Shown: positions 22,091-33,445, counted from the first letter of the stretch. The stretch is 64,000 nucleotides of DNA from Dactylonectria macrodidyma (GCA_020744425.1 JAGMUV010000004.1:4030001-4094000), one strand, 5' to 3'. Notes: a model not told the origin generated them from the sequence alone. Translations and numbers: made by a program.

Positions 22091-23254
22091 TCACAAAGCC
22101 TCCTTTCGGTTACAGCCACCAAGATTGACCCCCGCATTCTTGGATAGGAAGCCTTTGGCATGCCTTGCCGCCTCCTCTGCCTCGGCACCAAACCCAACCC
22201 TAGGTCCCAGCAACAGGATGTCGTGGGGGCATCCCTCGGAAATATCCAGGTGGACCAACCATCCGTGCTTCCTGTAGCGTTGACAAAACTCCTTGATATC
22301 GTCACAAAGCACTTCGCGTTCTCCTGCATTCACATACATTGGAAGGGTTGACTCCAGTTGGAAGGGGTGACGTAACGGCGACAGATATGGGCCCGACGGA
22401 TCGATTGCACCGAATGCGGAGATGGTCGAGGCCCCCCATGTGCCGAATTGTCTGTTGAGATAGTCCGTCTTGTAATTGGGTGACCGTGTCAAGTCTTGCT
22501 CGAGAGCGCCACCCACATCCACCCAAGGAGACCAAAGGGTAACTGCCCTGGGGAACGGAATCTCATCGAGCTGACCGTACTGGTGAATGTATCGCACCAG
22601 TGCGAGTGCCATGTTCGCTCCTGCTGAATCGCCAGATAGAATGATCTGGCTAGCTGGGATACGCTTCGTTTTGAGCAGGCAGAGATATGCTGTGAGAGCG
22701 TCCTGAATAGGGGCAGGAAATTGTCCGTTTTTGCCACTCGAGAGGCGGTACTGCGGCGTGCAAACATGAGTGCAGCCCATATGCCGTATGAGAGTCTGAG
22801 CCAGATATCCAGTATCCTCGTCGCGGCCGTTGCCGATGACAAAGCCGCCTCCGTGAAAGTGCAGAGCAACAACCATATCGGGGCCAACTAACCCAGAGGG
22901 GGGCGGTCGTGACGGTGTCCAAGTCATACCCATTTGCATAGGCTGGATGGCAGTATCCGCCAAGACTCCCCTGTACAACTTGGGAGACCTTGGGGCAATG
23001 ACTTCGAATCGGTTCTTCTCTCGTCCCTGGCGGAGGTGCAGTCTGTCTCCAGCCTTTGTGACGGACCAGTACAACAACAATAGTCTGACTACACGCATGC
23101 GGACAGCCTGGTTCAGTGACCATTTTCGGGAGGGGCGTGTCCAAGGAACAAGGCAGAGGGTGACGTCGAAAAGAAAATGAGATAATGCCCATGGCAAGCA
23201 CAGGAGGACCCAGAGGTGGATAAGAAGTGCTTTCAAGGCAGTACTGACAGCCAT
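22091..23254 (-). CDS. HSL-family alpha/beta-hydrolase (esterase)
   Basis: Single-exon carboxyl-ester hydrolase of 387 residues. The oxyanion-hole motif HGGG is at residues 134-137 and the nucleophile elbow GDSAG at 208-212 (Ser210), the hallmark of the hormone-sensitive-lipase class; DISEGCPHDILLL near the C-terminus supplies the histidine region. The N-terminal ~60 residues hold hydrophobic segments (LIHLWVLLCLPWALS and VVRLLLLYWS), which suggests membrane anchoring, probably at the ER. It lies between the monooxygenase and SDR genes on the same strand. It is well placed to hydrolyse esters or lactones made by the monooxygenase; this pairing is inference from context. Confidence 0.9.
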   Translation of the reverse strand: MAVSTALKALLIHLWVLLCLPWALSHFLFDVTLCLVPWTRPSRKWSLNQAVRMRVVRLLLLYWSVTKAGDRLHLRQGREKNRFEVIAPRSPKLYRGVLADTAIQPMQMGMTWTPSRPPPSGLVGPDMVVALHFHGGGFVIGNGRDEDTGYLAQTLIRHMGCTHVCTPQYRLSSGKNGQFPAPIQDALTAYLCLLKTKRIPASQIILSGDSAGANMALALVRYIHQYGQLDEIPFPRAVTLWSPWVDVGGALEQDLTRSPNYKTDYLNRQFGTWGASTISAFGAIDPSGPYLSPLRHPFQLESTLPMYVNAGEREVLCDDIKEFCQRYRKHGWLVHLDISEGCPHDILLLGPRVGFGAEAEEAARHAKGFLSKNAGVNLGGCNRKEAL

Positions 23255-23735
23255 AATGAAGCGCCGTGAGTGAATATTCTCAGGTAAGTTGCTGGGTCTT
23301 GCAGTGGGGATATATGGTGGAGGGGGATGTCAAGAGCAAGACAGAAACAGAGACGGTGCGAGGGGGGATTCACAACCTACATATACCATCAGGCCTGAGA
23401 GAGCCTCGGCATACCTTCCAACTCCGAAGGTAACCAGTAAGAATAATTACTAAGAAGCATTGAGTTTGTCTGAAATCCGGCACATGTTAAAATTTATTCT
23501 GAGGTTAATATGGTGTTTATTCGCTCCGAGTGCCGCAACAAGGGTTTATGGTGATGCCCTCACAAACGGATTCAGCCTCAACTTCGCCACCCTTCAGAGG
23601 ATATCCCAAACGCCTCATCTCCAAACAGCTTAGGTGGAGAATGTCTATAAAACGTGGGGGTAGCTACATCTATGATGAAATTGCACTCATGTCAAATAAA
23701 TACAGCTAATTCACCCATTGTCTTCTCCGACCCTG
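23255..23735. other. Intergenic, no gene seen
   Basis: Promoter of the esterase gene (a TATATA-like stretch lies about 65 bp upstream of its ATG) and the 3' flank of the SDR. Nothing else is recognised. Confidence 0.45.
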
Positions 23736-24815
23736 CTACTGGCGTACCGCTCCTCTTCCAATGGTATCGCGAAGAAGTTCTTGGATCCACGTCGGCCACC
23801 CTCGAATACCAGAGATAGCCGAAGCCGAGTTGGGAACAATGAGCTGTCCGCCACGCTTGCTTTTAATCTGATCGACTACCTCGCTGGCAATTTGGTCGGG
23901 GGTCAGCAGGCGAACTCCAGAGCTTTCCAAGCGATCCACGAAGTCCTCGACGAGAGGAGTCCTAACAAAATTAGGATGCACAACCGTTGTCAAGACATTC
24001 GGGGCCTTATAGTATTGCTTCAGCTCACAAGCCAAAGATTCATGAAAAGCCAAGGCCCCAGCTTTTGTGGCCGAGTAATCCGCCGCAGTGGCTAGAGCGA
24101 TGAAAGATGCGATGCTTGCAACCGTCACCACATGGCCCTTGTTCAATTGGATCATGCGTGGCAAAAACTGCTGGGTGGTGAACCACAGAGACATGAGATT
24201 GACGCCAAAGATTCTGCGGAGGAACGACTCAGGCATCTTGAGGATGGGAGTCGGCTGGGTGATGCCGGCATTATTGATAAGGATGGATGGATGTCCGAGT
24301 TCGCGGCGAACCGCGTCGGCAGCTTCTGCCACAGACTCTGTAGAAGTCACGTCGCAGCGGTAAAAAGAGACCCGTCGGTTTGCCTGGAGGTCTTTTGGTA
24401 GGTCTTGGACATCCAAGACGGCGACGCGAACACCAAGACTGACGAGCCTCTCGACGATGCTCTTTCCAATGCCGCTGGAGCCACCGGTGACGACAGCAAT
24501 TTCGTCAGGCCAGTTCCAGCCTTTGCTAGCTGTTAAGCGCCACGAATTGTGCGCCATGGTATTAAGTGTTTGATTGATCTGCCTAAGAACGCCCAGACCA
24601 ACCAAGATTTGCAGGGCTGTCTGAGCATTTGCAAGGTTCAGGGATGACGCGACATGGTCTGGGAGCTTGTCGACGATCGGGGCAAGAGCATCGCGGACGG
24701 CTTCAGGAGCATAAGTGACTGCAAGGAGCAGAGGGCCTGATAAGAAGGGAGAGAGAATAATTCGACCCAGTCGCGAGACATGTTCAATCGCGGGAGAGTA
24801 GAGTAAAGAAGACAT
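23736..24815 (-). CDS. Membrane-associated SDR, retinol-dehydrogenase/17-beta-HSD-like
   Basis: Intronless oxidoreductase of 359 residues. A long hydrophobic N-terminal extension (about residues 15-80) probably anchors it in the ER or lipid droplets. The catalytic domain follows, with the cofactor motif TGGSSGIG at residues 110-117, NNAG near 183, the serine region VTVASIASF and YSATK near 250. This layout resembles animal and fungal RDH10/DHRS/17-beta-HSD11-type enzymes, which oxidise or reduce retinoid, steroid or fatty alcohols. It is the first gene of a same-strand series SDR, esterase, monooxygenase and is divergent from the Zn2Cys6 gene at 25442. A role in making the ketone for the monooxygenase is plausible but unproven. 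Confidence 0.9.
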   Translation of the reverse strand: MSSLLYSPAIEHVSRLGRIILSPFLSGPLLLAVTYAPEAVRDALAPIVDKLPDHVASSLNLANAQTALQILVGLGVLRQINQTLNTMAHNSWRLTASKGWNWPDEIAVVTGGSSGIGKSIVERLVSLGVRVAVLDVQDLPKDLQANRRVSFYRCDVTSTESVAEAADAVRRELGHPSILINNAGITQPTPILKMPESFLRRIFGVNLMSLWFTTQQFLPRMIQLNKGHVVTVASIASFIALATAADYSATKAGALAFHESLACELKQYYKAPNVLTTVVHPNFVRTPLVEDFVDRLESSGVRLLTPDQIASEVVDQIKSKRGGQLIVPNSASAISGIRGWPTWIQELLRDTIGRGAVRQ

Positions 24816-25441
24816 GGCTGGCTTGTAGACGCGAGAAGTGATTGAGTAGGTATGTCTGTAGGGTAGGCTTGTGGGCTATGAATACATTAAGTTTGGCAGG
24901 AACAGTCAAATTTACAATTTATACGAGCAGATCCTTCACTTAGATGAAGTTCTTCTGCTGGGTGTTTGAGCCTCGTTTCTCCAAATCTTGACGATGGACC
25001 CAGCGCCTCGAGAAGTTGGTCAAGCCGAGGTTCGAAGTTGGAAACAAGAACAGGACGGTCGCAAGCTAAACCAAACCAAGTCAAGGTAATGCTCAATGAA
25101 CTGATTTGTTCTCTCGTTTCTCGACAAGCGCGGCACATGTTCTCGACCCCCCCCCCCCCCTCTAACTCCTAGTCTCCCCTGCCAATTTCACCCCTGTCAA
25201 CGCTATTGATGTTGATCCTGTTTCCGCTCGGCTGCGAGGTACCTTGCGGGGTTCGGCAATGTGATTGTGCCCGTGCATTCCGCTAGCATGCGGTTACGTG
25301 ATTGCCTCTCAGCTTTTCCCCGGATCCCAATGACAGTCCGCGGCTCCGTTCTCCGTAATCTGCATCTTCTCCGAGCTCCATCGCCAGAAGAATCCTGGAC
25401 TTTATCGACTCATCCTAAGTCGACTCCACTTGTCAGCCATT
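24816..25441. promoter_or_regulatory. Divergent promoter region with C14 tract
   Basis: The region is shared by the minus-strand SDR and the plus-strand Zn2Cys6 regulator. It contains an uninterrupted run of 14 cytosines at 25147-25160, prone to length change. No defined operator was found. Confidence 0.45.
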
Positions 25442-27291
25442 ATGGTCTTTCCGGGGCGCTTCAGCACAGGCTGCTTGCGATGTCGCCAGCGCAAGGTGAA
25501 GGTGAGCGATAAACAAGAATCATCTTATCTCTTAGCCATTGAGTAGAAGCTGATGAGAGATATCTTGGTAGTGTGACGAAGCCAAACCCACTTGTCGTCG
25601 ATGCTTCAACTATGGAAAGCCGTGTCTTGGATATACTGACCAATTCCACTTTCGTCATTCGTCGCAAAAGACGAAATCTGCGAAAACTTCATCAGCCACA
25701 ACGAGTCCACCGGCACCTGAAGAGAAACAGGTGATCGTATCTCCAAAACCATGCACACAAGCTGCACCTCCCAGGATAGATACCGATGACCAACTTCCCG
25801 TCTCCATCGTTCGACAACCGAGTGAATCGTACGACAACGTGTCGCTCTTTTACTTTATCCGTCGCTTCGTGTCGCCCGATGATACCGACGGCTTCCCTGG
25901 CCACTTCAGCTTCCTCCCCGACCTGTACGACCACTACAAACATGGCATGCTCGAAAGAGCCACTCTCAGCGTGTCTCAAATGGCCGCGTACAACCAACTT
26001 GGAGGCGAGGAACTTCGGACACAGTCATTGAGGAATTATGCTAGCGCCATTCGAAGCCTGCAACAGAATATCAAGTCGGATGACCAGGCGATTGATGACA
26101 GAGTGATTGCGACTATTCTGCTACTCTGCACCTACAAGGCAAGTATCATCGCCCTCCCATCAACAAGTCATCATGTCGCTAACCTTTAATTAGGACATCA
26201 GTGGAGAGGGCTTAGGTGATCCCAATGAGCACGCCTCGGGGCTTTTCTACCTCTTGGAAAGGCGAGGGCCGGGGCAGATCGGAACGAGAAGAGGAGCAGA
26301 GCTCTTTCTGCTTGCTCATCTAAGACTGGTAAGTAGGCTTTCCGTGCCACAGCCGTCACTGCTGGACCCAAGACCACTAACAAATACCTTATTACAGCAA
26401 ATCTACTCCTTCTTGCATGAGGACGATAACTATTCTGACCCCGGCGCCATAGCTACTGTCATGGGTCTCTTCAACCCTCTTCTCCGGGCCTTGTCCATGA
26501 TGTCGAGGACGTTATCATTACGCCATCGTCTAACAAAATACATCGAGAGTGACACACGACGGAATCAAGCCGACAGCCCTTCATCAGCGTCTCAAAGCAG
26601 CACAGAGCCAGACGAAGAGAACCTCTTGGTAATGGAATGCTTTGAAATGCTCGGCGACTTCTATACCTGGGATGAAGAGGCCGCGTCATACTGGCAAACC
26701 ACTTTTGAGAGCCGCGGTGTGCCGACAGCTCTGGGCGAAATGGGATCCGGTAGCACTTTTTATGACGCCGAGACAGCATGCATCATCATCTTGGTCCGCT
26801 CTGCACGTCTCATCCTGCTGTTGACCATGCTTCTATACCATGGCAAGCTCCAGTCAGTCGACGATACAGAAGAGGGCGGCTACGGTGCCTTCTGGGCAGA
26901 GTGTGTTCCAGTTCTTGAGGCTGACGTGGGAAAAACTATCCAAGATATGCTCTACAGTGTGCCATATGCTCTCGGCGACATCGGCCCGGGCGGCATGCCT
27001 GCTACTATGTCACACGACGGGGCCGCTGCAATCATCATCGTGCACTCCATCAGGCTGGTCTCACACTGCGCATATGCGACGGCAGCCCAGCTTGAGAGGG
27101 CGGAGATAATTTTGAAGAGGATGAACTCGGCGATAGGAATTAGGTCTGCGGTTGGATGGGTCGACGGGGGAGGCGAGGGGCATCGATGGGCACGCGAGCA
27201 AGCGTTCCTTCGTCCACTTACAGCCTCGCCTAGTCCGAGCTACTTTGACGTATCGGATCAGGCTACAGTAAGCCTCAACATGTTATATTAG
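25442..27291 (+). CDS. Zn2Cys6 fungal transcription factor
   Basis: Nuclear regulator of 551 residues. Exons are 25442-25501, 25572-26138, 26194-26328 and 26398-27291, introns 70, 55 and 69 bp; all phases agree. The zinc cluster is perfect with cysteines at 11, 14, 21, 28, 31 and 38; the first intron falls inside it, between KVK and CDE. The second intron uses a rare GC donor (GCAAGT) with a TAG acceptor; reading through it gives a stop codon, so splicing is required. The C-terminal part, including LLCTYKDISGEG and FYTWDEEAASYW, resembles the acetate/ARCA-type C6 regulators. It sits in the centre of the oxidative cluster, divergent from the SDR and followed by the membrane protein and P450, so it is the likely pathway regulator. 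Confidence 0.88.
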
Positions 27292-27444
27292 GTGAATTTG
27301 TACTGTCCTGCACAATAATTTGATAGTGAAATACCATTAATTCTGCGACTTTAGTTGCTACTTGGCCACTTGCTCCTGGCAATTCGGGATGTTTCTCGCC
27401 CACGAGCGCCCCTTCATCTTCCCTGGCTTTTAACACTCTAATCT

Positions 27445-28689
27445 TCATTCTTCCTTTTGGTACGACCTGGAGAGCTCCAACTTATCCATTACGATGTCAT
27501 CTCGTTCCCAAAGAAGCATCAACGCCGGGAAGATTGGGCCGCCCACCAATGCCCACTTCACTGCCTTCAGACCCATCACCGTAACACTTGGAGACCCCCG
27601 CACCGCATATAACTGATAGCCGGACCAGACGAGCATCGACGCGCACGTACAGTAGACGTCCCATCTCAAGAACGACACCACAATCTCCCGCGAACTGGTC
27701 GCTGGCACGGGCGGATCTAGCATTGCTAGAGTGGGAGGGCTGGTAAGTGAGGTGAGAGCCAGAACATGGTGCGCTGAAACTGTTGGAACAAGATCGGTCG
27801 TAGCAGATGCGAGAAGAGTTCCCATCACAACTAAGTGCACACTCAAGGTTAGGCTTGTGATGAAGCTATATGCTCGACCCAATGCCTTCCTGCACTCTCG
27901 GGGATTGATGTGGGCTGTATTGTTGGCTTTGCCCTGTCTCGTCCTGCAAAAGAGATGCGAAAGCCCCCGGATGGCGGTCTGGTACAGGGGAAAAGGTTGC
28001 CACAGAGCGATGGCGATGTACTTGGCCTCTCGTGAGAGGACATTGAGCAGCGGTAGACAGAGCCCCACAGTCGGTAGAACGTAGGATATAACCGTGGATA
28101 CTGGTAGAAGGGCGAGGTCACATGGGTCGGCGAGGATGGAATTCAGTTGCAGGACTGAAGGCGAGGATAGTAGTTGAAGAGTCAAGTAGATCGGGGCGAT
28201 AATGGTGATGGTGACTGCTTGGAATACTATGCCGAATGTCCCAGTCCTGCGTCACAAGTCAGCCTGTTAGCCTCTAATAAGCCATGAAACGTACCAACTC
28301 AGGATCGTGCCCCGATTTCCCAACCTCAAGCCTTCAAGTGCCATCAGGTACCATGCGCCTCCAAACTGGGCAGCCAGGTAGCCAAATGCAAGCAAAGCCT
28401 CAAGATCGATTCCTTTAGCGTCAGGGTCACTCCTCAGCCCTTGAGAGAAAAACTCCAAGAGGACGTGAATCAACGAATCGACAGGAGCTATGCCTGTAAT
28501 AGTCTTTGAGAATGATGATATTGAGCCTGACATGTCCAAAACACATGGCTCCGGGGAAAGCAAGGAACCGTCGGTGGTGCAGATGCGAAGTGCATCGAAG
28601 AATCCATGTTGGTATGTTGTAAACATACTGGCATAGCCGCCTAGAAGAGCGCAGCCTAGAATAAGGCACGCTGCGATCTTTGAAGCCAT
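27445..28689 (-). CDS. Polytopic membrane protein, PaxA/AscI-like (candidate terpene cyclase family)
   Basis: Integral membrane protein of 398 residues. Exons on the minus strand are 28689-28295 and 28246-27445 with a 48-bp intron (GTACGT donor; splicing joins TILSW to TGTFGIVFQAV). Seven or eight hydrophobic segments are visible, starting with a signal-anchor-like helix (IAACLILGCALLGGYA). The segments EGLRLGNRGT, LPVSTVISYVLPT and ALWQPFPLY recall the fungal membrane proteins found in indole-diterpene and meroterpenoid clusters (PaxA, AscI or AtS5B1 type), some of which are membrane-bound terpene cyclases. That resemblance is from memory of the family's look, not a search. The gene is divergent from a P450 and near a BVMO, SDR and esterase, which suits a terpenoid pathway. 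No prenyltransferase or class I synthase is in the window. Confidence 0.7.
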
Positions 28690-29638
28690 TGGGGAAAGGA
28701 AGGTGAAAGTATTGTCCTGCTGTGACGATGATTTGATGTGTTGTTGGAAATAGAGGATAATCAGTTTAGCTCGAGGCGTTGCATTATCTCATACGGCCGA
28801 AGTATTGAAAGCCTCTATACTAGCCATACTCTTGTAAATTAGTAGATGCCTACATGTACCTAGTCTCTTCCAGATATCACCAAGCTGTTGGGGTGCACAG
28901 TGAGGCCATCCACTTTCAGCCTAGGTTGCGAATACTCCATCTCGGAGCTGATGGAAGTAATTCAACCCCAGGAAAATTAATTCGACCGACATGTGGGAGT
29001 CGATCGGCAACGGAGGCTCGGACAGCGCTAGGCCTCCGTCGGCGTTGACAGAAACGCGTAATTCTTTTCATAAACGCTCGCCATTTCCACGTGTTGGAGG
29101 AAGCTCGAGATCTAGTTGAGGTACAGTCAAACGACGTCATCGGAAGCTCGCCTAGGCTGTTAGCGGGCAGAATCGCATGCTAAGCCCAATTCGGACCCCC
29201 TTTGCGACTTGCATTAGCCCGGACGTTCCAGTGGTCGCATGACTGTTGATCAGCATTAAAGTTCGCTGGTACAAAAAGGTACCTCAATCAATATCGACAG
29301 GGGTTATGTACCCTTGCAACGGTGAGTCGACTTGTAAAGGCTTCAACTTCAGGTTTCTGGGGTAGGGTTGCGACGCGGATGAATTTGATGATACCTCCGT
29401 CCCGCCGTGCTGCCTAGAGCATTTCCACTTGGAGGTTCGGGTCTGAGTTGACCGGTCGTCTTAGCTGTCGCTCGCTTATCATGTTGGGATCTCGAACCGT
29501 GGCCTGTTATATAGACTTGCACGTAATCTTCACTTGACGCCAGCAATAACATTCATAAGAAAGCCTCCAGAGTTTCCCCTTTGCGCAAGAGGCAATCAAC
29601 GGCATCAATCCATCTCTATATGTTACAACAGACTCAAT
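28690..29638. promoter_or_regulatory. Divergent promoter, membrane protein / P450
   Basis: About 950 bp without a gene, serving both neighbours. A TATATA element at 29508-29513 lies about 125 bp before the P450 ATG. No further elements are resolved. Confidence 0.45.
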
Positions 29639-31439
29639 ATGACAATTGCAACTCAGCTTTTGAGTCTCCCCAGCCTCACGCTCGCTGCGGCAGCAGAGTC
29701 TTTTCTAGCTATCAAGCTGTTTCCGAACTACTATAGCACTCAAAGCCATCTAGCCGCCGTAGCGACTATTCTGCTCATCAACTATGCATTCGGACTCATC
29801 TTCTGGACGCTGCTATACCCGAGATTGTTCAGTCCTCTTCGCCGTATCCCGGGTCCAAAAGTGAGTTGCTCTGTCCCAACTTCTTCCCGCCTCTACGTTT
29901 AACCAACGACAAACACTCTCCTGTGTATGTATAACGCAATACTCGATTCTAATGTTTCCTTCTTGTAGGCATATCTTAGTGCCGCTCATCGCGCCCTCAT
30001 CATCAAAGGCAGACCCTCGGGTGACCTCTTCTTAGACCTCGCGAAACAGTATCCCGAACAAGACATAATAACACTCAACGCACTTCGAAGCCAAATATGC
30101 ATCATGAACCCTCGGCTGCTAGCCGACCTTCTCGTTCACAACTGTTACGACTTTGCGAAACCGAAGAGAATCAGCTCCTTTCTACGGCACATTCTTGGAG
30201 ATGGACTTATTATCGTCGAGGGAGACCAGCACAAGTTCCTCCGCAAGAGTTCAACGCCTGCTTTCCATTTTCGGCATATCAAAGAGTTGTATCCTATGAT
30301 GTGGGCTAAGGGAGAGGAGCTGACAAGGGCACTGAACAAAGACATTACTGCCAACGGATCGTCAGTCATAGAGTTGAACACCTGGGCGAGCAAGGTTACC
30401 CTCGACATCATTGGCATTGCTGGCTTGGGCCGAAAGTTTGACGCTGTCGAGAAGAAGAAAGATCCTCTTGCGGGGATATACGAAGAGCTTCTTGAGCCTA
30501 CCCGGGAAAAGCTCATCTTCGCCATGTTATCCTTGGCTATTGGTCGTCCGTTCGTTCGACTGATTCCGTGGAAGATGAATGATCTCTTTAACTATTTGAC
30601 TGGTTCATTGAATGACATCTGTCGACCAATGATTCAGGAAAAGAGGGTTGCTATCACTGAGAAGGAGGATGACCACTTCGATATTTTGTCACTTCTCATC
30701 AAGTCGAACAACTTCTCCGACGAGGCGTTGAAGGATCAGCTATTGACTTTCCTTGCAGCAGGGTACGTCGCTCTCTCTCCGTCTCCCTTATATGTCACAT
30801 CTCTAATAAGGAAATAGCCACGAAACAACCGCGTCTGCACTTACATGGGCATGCTACTTGCTCACGAAGAACCCTGAAATTCAGCAAAAACTCAGGGAGG
30901 AAGTCGCCGAGGCTTTGCCAGCAGATATCGAAAACAATCCAGCGATTGATCTTGCCGGCATTCTGGAGCAACTTCCTTACCTGAACGGAATCATGCACGA
31001 GACGCTACGGCTCTATCCGACGGTCCCGATGACCATGCGACAGGCTCTCTGCGATACACGCATCGGCGATCAATTCATCCCCAAGGGCACTGATGTCATC
31101 GTCTCGATCTGGTACATCAACCGTTCTCCAGAACTCTGGGGCCTCGACGCAGCAGAATTCCGCCCAGAACGTTGGATCACGGACGACGGGAAGCCGAATA
31201 CGAACGGAGGGGCAGCCAGCAACTACGATTTCCTGACATTCTTGCACGGACCGCGAAGTTGCATTGGGCAGGGTTTTGCAAAAGCTGAGATGCGATGTCT
31301 ACTAGCTAGCATGGTGAGATCCTTCTCTTGGACGCTGGCGATGGATGACGCATTGGTAATGCCCAGGGGTGTTATTACTATCAAGCCTGAGAATGGCATG
31401 TATCTTAAACTCACCTCTCTGAAGGATAAGCATGAATGA
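29639..31439 (+). CDS. Cytochrome P450
   Basis: ER-bound haem monooxygenase of 545 residues. Exons are 29639-29860, 29969-30762 and 30818-31439. Two hydrophobic N-terminal segments precede the proline-rich hinge (RRIPGPK). The I-helix oxygen-activation motif AGHETT spans residues 338-343 across the second intron, ExxR is ETLR at 400-403, the PERF-like motif is FRPERW, and the haem loop is FLHGPRSCIG with the thiolate Cys487. All key residues are intact. The substrate cannot be read from sequence. The gene is divergent from the PaxA/AscI-like membrane protein and is followed at its 3' end by the convergent HeLo-pseudokinase gene, which probably marks the cluster edge. Confidence 0.93.
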
Positions 31440-31697
31440 GTGTATAGGCATAAAATGCGACGAATTACGAGCTTGCTGTATTTAGAACAAGAATGCTTTT
31501 GGAGACGCTTCGGTACTATTTGAATCATATGCCTTCTAGTTCAATCTCTTATAGTAGCTTATGCCTCTGTGCCATCTATTACTCATTTAGTAGTCGCTGC
31601 ACTTTGGCTCACGGTGGCGTAATGCCTTGGTTGTAGTCCATAACTCAAGCTCCATAGCTTGTTTTCTCGGTTCTGTACAGGCCTACTCGACGATATG

Positions 31698-33445
31698 TCA
31701 TTCAGGAACAGAACATTTCGCGAGTTCTGACACCACTCGGTCCGAAAACTCCAGCATTTGTCCCTCGCTTGGCTTTGTTGCAAACACCTGGCCATCCTCG
31801 CCAACTTCAAACTGTCCTTTGAGACACCACTCAACAGCCCGCCTGTAGGGTGTTCCAACTGTGAAGTCCAGACTGCCCATGACACTCTCCTTTTTCAGCT
31901 TGTTCGAAAAGCTTGTCGCGCTGTGCTTGTTAGGCTTGTATCCTCCGATCTCGCGAATCGGTTGCCAAAGGCCGATCTCCAGAAGGCAAACACCTAGACT
32001 GTAAATGTCGTAGCTTCGAAGGTATGGGGTCATCCAGCTCCCCCCTTGGTAGTCCGGGTGCTGATACAAGTTGGCCACATTTCCCTGCTCGATCTTCTCC
32101 GACGCTTCGCCTTGCTGGTCAAGTCGCGATGTATTAAAACCGACGAGCGTGAGACTGAGCTGTGGGCCCAGGCTCGGGGCAACAGTATTTTTATCCGAGT
32201 TGTGGGTTGAAATTAAGAGGTTGTCACTGCGAATGCTCTTATGAAGCCAACCTGTCAGGTGCAGGTAGAAAACAGACTCGGCAAGCTCAAGAGCAAGACG
32301 GTGGCGAGTTCCCAAACTGATATGATCCATATCCCCGGCTTCAATTGTCTCAGAGAGCGCGCGATGCTTGCCAGAGCCTACTTGATAAACAAGAGCGACT
32401 CGACGTGTCTCGCCTGGCCGAGTAAAATACCTAGTCGAGGGATTATTAGCTTACTTGTGTTCCTCTGTACAGGAGCTGCCTCCGCTGGAAACATCACAGG
32501 AACTTACCCCATGCACCGCTGGAGGTGAGTCTTTTCTTTGGACGGGGCCGATAGGAAACTGGCAACATCGAAGGCGCGCTGAAGAAGGTCACTTTCGCTG
32601 GCATCCTCTGAGGCCATCTTCCATTCCAGCATGACAGGTGTGGTGAGCTGATAGGTGCCGAATTCTCTACCAGTCGACTTGCTAGACGATGTGACGGTTA
32701 TATCAACTTCGTCTAGTTGAAGGCTTGTCTTTGAGTCGAGATAAAGCTCTTTCATCCCTACAACACTCGGCTGCTGACCAGAGATTTCAATGTTCCTTGC
32801 TTTGCGATTAGCAAGCTCTGAAATTGTGGTGTCGGTTGACTCGGTTGCGCTCGCTAAACCTAGCAGGTCCACGGTAGTATTCGTGGCCAGTAGTTGTGTA
32901 CACAGCATTGCATACATATTTCTCGTATGCGACGCCGTCAGTTCATCGAGACCGTCATTGAATGATGCGAGTGTTTCAATGAACTTTTCGATTTTAGCCT
33001 CGTCTCTAAGAACGAAGCGAATGCTTGTGGCAATGCGACTTTTCAACTCGTGGGCTCTCTTCCTGCTCTGTAGCTGACGGTCTGTGATGGCAAGAGCATT
33101 GATCTCCGGTGCAAGCGAAGTCGAAGACCCCTCAGAAGGCTTGGATGGACTGGCATATCTTTTATCCAAATCCGAAGCTTCCATAAGGACGTCAGAGATC
33201 CCGGCCAAGATATCCAGGATCAAGTCACATTGGTAGGGCTTCAAGTTTTCTTGGCCATTGAACACGCCCTTGTCGAGGCCAAAAGTCGTACCCCAGTTTC
33301 GATAGCGACATTCCTGTATGCTGAGAAGGGTGGTTTGGCGTTGATACGTCTTGCCGGCCCCCTGTCGTCGGACGTAGATATCGTACAGCTTTAGAGAGCC
33401 ACTGAAGAGCTGGCCCGCGAGGCTAATGAATCCAACTGACTCCAT
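31698..33445 (-). CDS. HeLo-domain pseudokinase (MLKL-like architecture)
   Basis: Protein of 556 residues. Exons on the minus strand are 33445-32508 and 32430-31698 (77-bp intron, phase 2). Residues 1 to about 190 fit the HeLo (HET-S/LopB prion-inhibition) domain: a hydrophobic first helix (VGFISLAGQLFSG), LQ/IQ-type helices with the conserved tryptophan (ECRYRNWGTTFGL) and the C-terminal helices around KIEKFIETLASFNDGLDEL. HeLo domains bind and permeabilise membranes in fungal cell death. Residues about 230-556 form a protein-kinase-like fold, but the catalytic loop reads HKSIRSDN (376-383; catalytic Asp missing) and the DFG site reads LVGFN (408-412), so it is predicted inactive. The kept DIYSLGVCLLEIGLW marks subdomain IX. 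It is divergent from a kinase-ankyrin gene. No amyloid motif is obvious. Confidence 0.88.
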
